Source: Actinomycetota bacterium (GTDB lineage: Bacteria; Actinomycetota; CADDZG01; WHSQ01). Taken from it: DNA of 5,598 nt. A model generated the notes under the pieces. It did no database searches. It was not told where the DNA came from and worked only from the letters and a program-made list of their open reading frames with translations. The stretch covers positions 1 to 5,598 of the forward strand of contig JACDBF010000412.1 in NCBI GenBank assembly GCA_013695055.1, read 5' to 3'. Positions within the stretch are counted from its first letter, which is position 1, and every line of letters starts with the position of its first letter. The translations under genes and the position numbers were made by a program. Shown in pieces: positions 1-5,137 of this stretch.

Positions 1-21
1 GGGGGCGTGAGGCGCGCGCAT
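1..21 (-). CDS. Possible start of the next gene downstream of hrcA (partial, 7 codons visible)
   Basis: An ATG on the minus strand at 21-19 lies 5 nt after the hrcA stop codon (29-27) and stays open to the window edge, reading M-R-A-P-H-A-P. The tight spacing fits a co-transcribed gene. In many bacteria hrcA is followed by dnaJ, but the visible residues do not resemble a DnaJ J-domain start and only 21 bases are present, so no product is assigned. No strong Shine-Dalgarno precedes it. It could simply be a chance ATG. Confidence 0.3.
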
Positions 22-26
22 GGGTC

Positions 27-1076
27 TCAAGCCCCGAGCTCGGTGAACATCCGGCCCAGCGAAGAAGCGACCTCGTGCACCGTCGCGATCGTCCGCCGGT
101 AGTCCATGCGGGTGGGACCGACGACGCCGAGGGAGCCGAGCGCCTTGCCGTCCGCACCGTAGGGGGCGGTCACCACCGAGCAGTACTGCATCTCCTCGAG
201 AGGGTTCTCCGCGCCGATTCGAACCGAGACGCTGCTTTGCTGAAGCGCATCGGCGAGGACTTCGAGCAACACCCTTCGATGTTCGAGCGCGCCGATGACC
301 TGGCGCACCGTCTCGAGACTGGAGAACTTACCGACTTCCAGGATATTGGCGGCTCCCTCGAGGAAGACGCGTTCGTCGTCGTGATCCGGCAGCTCCTCGT
401 CGAGGGCGCCGGCTACCGTGACCACGACGTCTCGGAACTCGAGCGGAAAGCGCTCGAGCTTCGAGCGGATGGTCTGGCCCGCGCTCTCCACTGGGACGCC
501 GGCAGTCAGCCGGTTGAGCATGCCGGTCGCATCGTTGATCTGAACGTCGTCGAAGCTCTCCGGAATGAGAACGACGTGGTTTTGCACTCGACCGGTGTCG
601 GAAACGAGCAGAACCATCGCTCGGTCGCCGGACAGTCTCACGAGATCGATGTGTCGCACGACGCTCTTGTCCAGCGCGGGGGCGAACACGACGGCGGCGG
701 TGTCGGTGAGGCCGGACAGGAGGGCCGCGGTACGACGCAGCGCATCCTCGAGCTCCCATCGCGGCTCGACGAAGAAGCCGCGGATGCGGCGAGACTCTTG
801 GGCTGAAAGCTTCACGCCGGATGTCCATGCGTCGACGAAATAGCGGTATCCGGAGTCGGTAGGCACTCGCCCGGCCGAGGTGTGAGGCTGGTATATGTAC
901 CCGGCCTCCTCGAGGACGCCCATGTCGTTGCGGACGGTTGAGGCCGAAACGCCAAGCGCGAAGCGTTCGACGATCGTCTTCGACCCGACCGGCTCGCCCG
1001 AGCCCACGTACTGGGAGACGATCGCCCGCAAGACCGCGGCCTTGCGGTCGTCCAGCTTGTCCTTGGTGGCAGTCAT
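27..1076 (-). CDS. hrcA: Heat-inducible transcription repressor HrcA
   Basis: Cytoplasmic repressor of class I heat-shock genes; it binds CIRCE operators as a dimer, and in this family the chaperonin GroEL assists its folding. The 349-residue length matches the usual 340-350. The N-terminal winged helix-turn-helix covers about residues 8-82, with the recognition segment around VSASTVRNDM (43-52) and the wing QPHTSAGRVPTDSGYRYF (63-80), both family hallmarks. The middle is the GAF-like dimerisation region with the family's inserted domain. The C-terminal signature includes CSVV and GPTRMDY (320-326). ATG at 1076-1074 is chosen because the protein starts directly at the winged-helix domain and a TAGAAT -10-like box lies 6 nt upstream, suggesting a leaderless transcript. 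A perfect CIRCE lies 29-57 nt upstream of the ATG, so autoregulation is expected. The zinc-ribbon gene ends 52 nt upstream on the same strand. Confidence 0.97.
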   Translation of the reverse strand: MTATKDKLDDRKAAVLRAIVSQYVGSGEPVGSKTIVERFALGVSASTVRNDMGVLEEAGYIYQPHTSAGRVPTDSGYRYFVDAWTSGVKLSAQESRRIRGFFVEPRWELEDALRRTAALLSGLTDTAAVVFAPALDKSVVRHIDLVRLSGDRAMVLLVSDTGRVQNHVVLIPESFDDVQINDATGMLNRLTAGVPVESAGQTIRSKLERFPLEFRDVVVTVAGALDEELPDHDDERVFLEGAANILEVGKFSSLETVRQVIGALEHRRVLLEVLADALQQSSVSVRIGAENPLEEMQYCSVVTAPYGADGKALGSLGVVGPTRMDYRRTIATVHEVASSLGRMFTELGA

Positions 1077-1082
1077 CGCACG

Positions 1083-1088
1083 ATTCTA
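1083..1088 (-). promoter_or_regulatory. Candidate -10 element for hrcA, leaderless arrangement
   Basis: Read on the minus strand this is TAGAAT, matching the TANNNT -10 pattern. Only 6 nt separate it from the hrcA ATG, so transcription would begin at or next to the A of the ATG. No convincing -35 is seen: at 17-nt spacing the hexamer is TGCTAA, which is part of the CIRCE arm. The spacing is inferred from sequence only. Confidence 0.55.
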
Positions 1089-1104
1089 CCCCCGGGAGCG
1101 CTTC

Positions 1105-1133
1105 ATTAGCACTCGGAGGGTCCGAGTGCTAAT
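1105..1133. promoter_or_regulatory. CIRCE operator (HrcA binding site)
   Basis: The element has the exact consensus TTAGCACTC-N9-GAGTGCTAA at 1106-1132. The symmetry extends beyond the consensus: 1105-1117 and 1121-1133 are perfect 13-bp inverted arms around a GGG centre. It overlaps the expected -35 region of the hrcA promoter, so bound HrcA would block RNA polymerase. The arm distal to hrcA contains the TAG stop codon (1131-1129) of the upstream zinc-ribbon gene. A readthrough transcript could also fold this into a strong hairpin; no T-tract follows it on the minus strand, so it is not a typical terminator. Confidence 0.97.
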
Positions 1134-1437
1134 CCACCGTGCCGGACAACAGCACGTCGTGGTCGCGCCCGCCGCAGACCGGACAGCACGGCAGGCGCCC
1201 GGTGGCAAGCTCGGTCGAGCACCACGGGCACAGGCCCCGTATCTCGACCAGCGTCGGTGACTCCTCGAGTCGGCCCTCAGGTGTAGTCAGCGCGCCCGAA
1301 TGGGGGTCGGCGTAAAGAACATGGTCGCGCTCACAACGATACTCATCCGCCCTCGCGTAGGACCCCCAGTTGGAGGTGAACGTGAGCCCGCAGTCCCGGC
1401 AGGTCAGATTGCCTACGTAAGCCATGCCCCCAAGCAT
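1129..1437 (-). CDS. Small zinc-ribbon protein of unknown function
   Basis: A 102-residue (or 98-residue) cytoplasmic protein with cysteine/histidine pairs typical of two structural zinc sites: C13-x2-C16, C35-x3-H39, C70-x2-C73 and C85-x2-C88 (CPVC followed by GG). There is no signal peptide or membrane segment. The paired CxxC knuckles spread over the chain resemble rubredoxin-like zinc ribbons, but I recognise no named family. Two starts are possible: ATG at 1437-1435 or ATG at 1425-1423 (giving MAYVGNLTCRDC). Neither has a well-spaced Shine-Dalgarno. The gene sits directly upstream of hrcA on the same strand, 52 nt apart, and its stop codon lies within CIRCE, so readthrough into hrcA is possible. 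It is divergent from the sigma-factor operon. Confidence 0.75.
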   Translation of the reverse strand: MLGGMAYVGNLTCRDCGLTFTSNWGSYARADEYRCERDHVLYADPHSGALTTPEGRLEESPTLVEIRGLCPWCSTELATGRLPCCPVCGGRDHDVLLSGTVD

Positions 1438-1477
1438 CGCAGCCCGGCCGTCTGAGTCGATTCAGCAGGCGGAGGCC

Positions 1478-1503
1478 GAACTTCACGCCGGCGGCGAGCG
1501 TCT
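1478..1503 (+). promoter_or_regulatory. Candidate ECF-type promoter of the sigma operon
   Basis: GAACTT at 1478-1483 is followed after 15 nt by CGTCT at 1499-1503. This resembles the AAC-containing -35 and CGTC-containing -10 elements recognised by many ECF sigma factors, which often transcribe their own operons. A start site would fall near 1508-1513, leaving a leader of roughly 50 nt before the GTG at 1564. Autoregulation is an inference from this pattern and position. Confidence 0.4.
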
Positions 1504-1527
1504 CTAGGACGTGACATGGGACCATGG

Positions 1528-1541
1528 AGAGACGCGTCTCT
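1528..1541. repeat. Perfect 14-bp palindrome upstream of the sigma gene
   Basis: AGAGACGCGTCTCT is a perfect palindrome with no spacer, 22 nt before the GTG at 1564. The half sequence GCGTCTCT also occurs at 1498-1505, overlapping the candidate -10 region, so the AGAGACGC half could pair with either copy in the leader RNA. It might be a regulator site or a chance palindrome. Confidence 0.5.
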
Positions 1542-1553
1542 GAACGCCTAGGT

Positions 1554-1558
1554 GGAGG
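1554..1558 (+). promoter_or_regulatory. Shine-Dalgarno deciding the sigma-factor start
   Basis: GGAGG ends 5 nt before the GTG at 1564. The alternative in-frame GTG at 1552 overlaps this purine run and has no Shine-Dalgarno of its own, so 1564 is the preferred start. Confidence 0.65.
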
Positions 1559-1563
1559 GGGCC

Positions 1564-2106
1564 GTGCAGGAGCCCGAGCCACAAATCGTGGCGGCCGCGC
1601 GGAGCGGGGACCTCGCCGCGTTCGAGGATCTGGTGCGCCGCTACCAAGCGGACGTCTGGCGGCTCTCCTTCCACCTCTTGCGCAACGAAAGCGAGGCCGA
1701 CGACGTTACTCAGGAGGCGTTCGTGCGCGCCTTTCGCTTCTTGAGGCGCTACCGAGGGGAATCCAAGTTCACGACGTGGCTGTTCACCATCACGAGGAAC
1801 TGCGCGTTCGACGAAGTGCGGAAAGCCGGACGGCGGCGCAAGCTCGCGGAGAGGGCGGGCGGCGAGGTGAGGCTCATCTCCGGCGATCACAGCCTGCGCA
1901 TAGAAGTGCGCGAAGCGCTCGCCGACCTGCCGCTCGAGTTGCGCGAGCCCGTAGTGCTGATCGACATGTTCGGAACCTCCTACCGCGAGGTCGCAACCAT
2001 GCTGCGCCTCCCCGTCGGGACCGTGAAGAGCAGAGTCCACCGGGCGCGCGCAACCTTGGCCGGAGCGTTGCTGGCTCACGAGGAACAGGAATCCAATGAG
2101 AGCTGA
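1564..2106 (+). CDS. ECF-family RNA polymerase sigma factor (sigma-70 family, group 4)
   Basis: Directs RNA polymerase to a small stress regulon. The 180-residue length is typical of ECF factors, which keep only regions 2 and 4. Region 2 covers about residues 20-88: the helix DLVRRYQADVWRLSFHLL, then the hallmark ADDVTQEAFVRAF (45-57) and the promoter-melting segment FTTWLFTITRNCAFDEVRK (69-87). Region 4 covers about 117-170: LADLPLELREPVVL (119-132), then the helix-turn-helix SYREVATMLRLPVGTVKSRVHRAR (139-162) that reads the -35 element. A basic linker (GRRRKLAERA) joins them. GTG at 1564 is favoured by a GGAGG 5 nt upstream; GTG at 1552 would add four residues. The 3' end overlaps the anti-sigma gene by 11 nt, indicating coupled synthesis of sigma and inhibitor. 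It looks like an RpoE/SigE-like factor by architecture, but its exact ECF group cannot be set by eye. Confidence 0.95.
   Translation: MQEPEPQIVAAARSGDLAAFEDLVRRYQADVWRLSFHLLRNESEADDVTQEAFVRAFRFLRRYRGESKFTTWLFTITRNCAFDEVRKAGRRRKLAERAGGEVRLISGDHSLRIEVREALADLPLELREPVVLIDMFGTSYREVATMLRLPVGTVKSRVHRARATLAGALLAHEEQESNES
2087..2090 (+). promoter_or_regulatory. Ribosome binding site of the anti-sigma gene
   Basis: AGGA lies inside the last sigma codons, 5 nt before the ATG at 2096; another AGGA lies at 2081-2084. It supports the overlapping ATG as the true start. Confidence 0.5.
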
Positions 2107-3919
2107 GCGCGTCTGCGAGCACATCCGTGAGGACATCTCCGCTCGCCTGGACGAGGAGCTCGACGTCCCGGCTTGCGCGGCCCTCGACGAGCACTTGAGC
2201 AATTGTGCGGAATGTCGCGCCCACGAAAGGGAATTGAAAGCGGTGAGGCGGGCGCTGCGCGCCCAGCCCGCGGAATCCGTACCGGATCTGTCCGGGCCCA
2301 TACTCGAACGAGTCGCTCGGGAGCGCGGGCCAGTCTTGCGAACGCAGCTGAAGATCGGGGCCATAGCTGCTGCGGCGGCGGCCTTGCTGGTGGCCGGCAT
2401 CGGCTTGCCTTGGACGAACCCTTCGCCGGACATCGCGGCCGCGGACGATATAGCCGCGCACGTGCGCGCAGCCGCGCGGTCTCTCACCTCTTATCGCGCC
2501 ACGTACCGGATAACCGAGCGGGGCTGGAATCCCAAGGTGGACGTCCGGCGCTTCTCCGCCGAGGTGAGGTTCGAGGCCCCCGAGAAGTTCCGTCTCGACA
2601 TCACCGACGAGACTCTCTATCCCCGGCCCGGCTTGTGGCCGGAGAACGATGTTGAGCTCATAGCGAACGAGCGTCGCTACTGGATCAAGGAACCGGTCTC
2701 GTGCCCGTCGCAATCGCTTCCTTCTTGCGCGCTCCCGCTCGAAGTGGAGCAAAGGACGGTTATCCGGAGGCAGCCCTTCGACGGATCGGCCCGAGTTCCC
2801 ACCGACATAATCCTGCCCCTCGAGACGCTCACGAGCTCGAGCGGATTCAAGGTGCTAGGCCTCGAGGAGATTGCAGGCCGTAGCGCCTATCACGTCGAGC
2901 TCGCATACCGGCAGGCGGTTCCTCTCGTCACCTCCCTGCAGCCCGGAGGGTCGTGGCGGGACTTCGGGCCCTTTGACCGCGTCGATCTCTGGATCGACCG
3001 CGACACGTGGTTTCCTTTGGCCTTCGAGGTCAGGTCGCCCGCTCAACCGCACGGCGAGCCTCTGCTCTCGGTGAAGGCGACATCTTTCTCTAAGCCCGAG
3101 GCTCCACACGCGCGCGTCTTTCGCGCGCCGGTGACGGGGAGCGTGAGAGATGGGGGCTTTGCCGCCGAGGCCCTCCCCCCCGGAGCCTCGTGGGTGCCCG
3201 AGCTCTCCGCCGGCCTCGACCATTACCGCTCCGGCGTTGTGGGCGGGGGCCAGGCCATCCGCTCGTACGCGGACGGAATGACGTGGCTCAAAGTAGTGAG
3301 GGAAAGGCCTTCAGGTAATTCGTTCGCGTACCGGCGGACGGCGGAACGGGTTCTTCTCTCGGCGGACAGCGTCGCTTACTACGAGCCGGCCGGAGTGTCC
3401 TCCAAGCGAAGAGTGGACCTCTACGGCAAGAATGCTCACGTCTATCTCGAGTCCAACCTCGCCCGGGCCCGGCTCCTTTCGGTCGCGCGCTCGATCGCGG
3501 TCGACGGCCGGCCAATACCTTCAGAGGTTTATAACGAGGACGGCTTCGTCATAATGCGAGTGCCGGCGCGCGGGCTCGAGCGCATCGATTACGCGTCGGA
3601 CCCTTCTTACCTCCCGGCCGGCTATGAGCTGAGTGCCGCGTTCCAATCCCAAGGCGGCCGCTCGAACAGGACGCTGACCGCTTACTACCGACGGCTCGAA
3701 GCGGAATACGGGTTCGGCATACGCATCACTCAGTCTCCCTCGGTAACGCTGCTCCCGCCCGCGCCCGAGGAGCTCGTGCCCGTCGATATCGGGCGGGACG
3801 GCCGGTGGTCGCGCGCCCGCGCCGAGCTGGAATGGTTCGACGGGAGCATCTACCGCGCCATAAGGGCCCCCTCACTCGACCTCGCCACCGTGCTCCGCAT
3901 CGGGCGCGGCCTGAGATGA
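2096..3919 (+). CDS. Membrane anti-sigma factor with zinc domain and large RseB/LolA-like and DUF4367-like exterior
   Basis: Likely inhibitor and signal sensor for the sigma factor encoded just upstream. Residues 1-57 form a zf-HC2 anti-sigma domain: C7, then H33-x3-C37-x2-C40, with the spacing usual for this family. A basic stretch (72-86) precedes one membrane helix (about 87-105), so the N terminus should be inside and the remaining 500 residues outside. Residues about 115-345 look like a LolA/RseB-type sheet domain (AEVRFEAPEKFRLDI at 155-169; FDRVDLWIDRDTWFPLAFEV at 293-312) and hold C203 and C211, a possible disulfide. Residues about 358-470 and 504-606 look like two copies of a DUF4367-like module: LPPGASW and LPAGYEL starts, and ends resembling VYLESNLARARLLSVARSI and IYRAIRAPSLDLATVLRIG. 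Ordinary ECF anti-sigma factors are about 80-300 residues, so this one is very long. The gene overlaps its neighbours at both ends. The anti-sigma role is well supported; the outer domain names are judged from sequence pattern. Confidence 0.88.
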   Translation: MRAERVCEHIREDISARLDEELDVPACAALDEHLSNCAECRAHERELKAVRRALRAQPAESVPDLSGPILERVARERGPVLRTQLKIGAIAAAAAALLVAGIGLPWTNPSPDIAAADDIAAHVRAAARSLTSYRATYRITERGWNPKVDVRRFSAEVRFEAPEKFRLDITDETLYPRPGLWPENDVELIANERRYWIKEPVSCPSQSLPSCALPLEVEQRTVIRRQPFDGSARVPTDIILPLETLTSSSGFKVLGLEEIAGRSAYHVELAYRQAVPLVTSLQPGGSWRDFGPFDRVDLWIDRDTWFPLAFEVRSPAQPHGEPLLSVKATSFSKPEAPHARVFRAPVTGSVRDGGFAAEALPPGASWVPELSAGLDHYRSGVVGGGQAIRSYADGMTWLKVVRERPSGNSFAYRRTAERVLLSADSVAYYEPAGVSSKRRVDLYGKNAHVYLESNLARARLLSVARSIAVDGRPIPSEVYNEDGFVIMRVPARGLERIDYASDPSYLPAGYELSAAFQSQGGRSNRTLTAYYRRLEAEYGFGIRITQSPSVTLLPPAPEELVPVDIGRDGRWSRARAELEWFDGSIYRAIRAPSLDLATVLRIGRGLR

Positions 3920-5130
3920 GCCGCGTGACCCGTCTACGAGGCAATGCCGCGGCCGCGCTCGTGGGGACCATCGTCGGAGGGCTGCTGGGGCTTGCCACCC
4001 AGGGGGGCACCATGCCGACGCCGTCCAATCAGCCGCAGCCTGAAAAATCTGCCCCCCGCGCCGGCTCGCAGACTCCCCGGTCCGGGCCCGCCGCGCTTCT
4101 CGCGTGGAGCGTGGGAGGGCTTCCCCCGGCGGCCGAGCAGGCCGTCGAACGCGTGCCGGGAACGATCGAAGCGACGAGCGTCTACGCCGGGCTCGACTGG
4201 ATAGAGTCGTCGCGTTCACCAGATGGCTCTGTCTTGGATGCGCCGCCACAGGGCATGTCGATCCCCTTCGAGATGGCGGTCATCGAGCCGCGCGAGTATG
4301 CCCAGCTCGTCCCTCCCGGAGAGCGCGATCTCGTCTTGTCGCTCGAGCGGGGTGAGGTGCTCATACCGGAAACCGAGGCGCGCTTGCGAGGTGCTGGTGA
4401 AGGCCTGAAGCTAAGACTAGAGAGTCACAGCGCGCGCGTTTCCGGAGTGATAAGCGACGCGTCGACCAACGGATACGAAGCGCTGATGCGTCCTCCGATA
4501 CCCAAGGACTGGGCGCGCGCCGACCGCTTCGTGCTGGCGGTGGTGCGGAATTGCTCGCAAAGAAAGGTGCGGCGCGCCCTCGAACCGGTGCTCGATCCCG
4601 GCCGGGCGGTTCGAATCAGATGCGGGCGAGAGCAGCCTTTTCTGCGTTACGGCGACTCGGTCCTCCCTCAGTTGTTGATCAAGGACACTTTCGGTGAGTT
4701 CGCCGCGCGGCCCTCTTCCTCCACCATGGGGGCTATCGAAGTCGACCCGGTCTGGCGCACGGCCAACATCAAGACCGCGCGCCTGCCCGCCCTGTCTTCC
4801 GGGGACGTGACCTGTCACCGTGCAATCTTTCCCCAGCTACGCGGGGCGCTGCGCGATCTGGCCTCTGAAGGGCTCTCCTATCTCATCGATCGAGAGGACT
4901 TCGCCGGCTGCTACGCGCCACGCTTCATCGAGCGAGATCCCGAGGGGCGCCTCTCGCACCACTCCTGGGGCATCGCCTTCGACGTCAACCGCTCGGAGAA
5001 CACGCCCGGGGCGAAGGCGAACCAAGACGCGAGACTCGTCGAGATCATGAGAGAGTGGGGCTTCACCTGGGGCGGCGGCTGGTTGTACCCCGATGGGATG
5101 CATTTCGAGTGGCTGAGATGGGCGCCCTAG
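3916..5130 (+). CDS. Membrane-anchored or secreted M15-family (VanY-like D-Ala-D-Ala carboxypeptidase) zinc peptidase
   Basis: Probable peptidoglycan peptidase acting outside the membrane. The 404-residue protein starts with a basic stretch and a hydrophobic helix (about 10-28, signal peptide or anchor), then a Pro/Ser-rich linker (30-60). The C-terminal catalytic domain (about 290-404) has the M15 motif SxHxxGxAxD at 347-356 with zinc ligands H349 and D356, and a terminal DGMHFEW whose H396 is the third ligand and D393 the likely catalytic acid. Several cysteines are present (C213, C236, C300, C332). Residues about 60-210 do not belong to the peptidase; their pattern (WSVGGLPPAAEQAVERVPG, then GEVLIPETEARLRG, then VSGVISDASTNGYEAL) recalls extracellular MacB/FtsX-type domains. 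ATG at 3916 is chosen because it forms an ATGA overlap with the anti-sigma stop; an earlier ATG at 3805 would read an arginine-rich out-of-frame shadow. The substrate (carboxypeptidase or endopeptidase) cannot be told from sequence. Confidence 0.9.
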   Translation: MSRVTRLRGNAAAALVGTIVGGLLGLATQGGTMPTPSNQPQPEKSAPRAGSQTPRSGPAALLAWSVGGLPPAAEQAVERVPGTIEATSVYAGLDWIESSRSPDGSVLDAPPQGMSIPFEMAVIEPREYAQLVPPGERDLVLSLERGEVLIPETEARLRGAGEGLKLRLESHSARVSGVISDASTNGYEALMRPPIPKDWARADRFVLAVVRNCSQRKVRRALEPVLDPGRAVRIRCGREQPFLRYGDSVLPQLLIKDTFGEFAARPSSSTMGAIEVDPVWRTANIKTARLPALSSGDVTCHRAIFPQLRGALRDLASEGLSYLIDREDFAGCYAPRFIERDPEGRLSHHSWGIAFDVNRSENTPGAKANQDARLVEIMREWGFTWGGGWLYPDGMHFEWLRWAP

Positions 5131-5137
5131 GTCTTAC

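Noticed and set aside
75..806. Plus-strand open frame opposite hrcA
   Set aside because: Antisense of a certain hrcA gene; the translation has no recognisable family pattern.
1452..1465. Imperfect palindrome CTGAGTCGATTCAG in the divergent region as an operator
   Set aside because: One mismatched pair in a short element with no second copy or known consensus; it cannot be told from chance.
1504..2487. Long minus-strand open frame (327 codons) opposite the sigma and anti-sigma genes
   Set aside because: Low-complexity Ala/Ser/Arg composition with no recognisable domain, lying opposite two well-supported genes; high GC produces such antisense frames.
1874..2752. Second long minus-strand open frame (292 codons), arginine-rich
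   Set aside because: Antisense shadow of the anti-sigma gene; no domain or plausible start signals.
3805..3915. N-terminal extension of the peptidase to an ATG at 3805
   Set aside because: It would overlap the anti-sigma gene by 115 nt and encodes an Arg/Pro/His-rich shadow; the ATGA-coupled ATG at 3916 leads straight into a signal-type hydrophobic helix.
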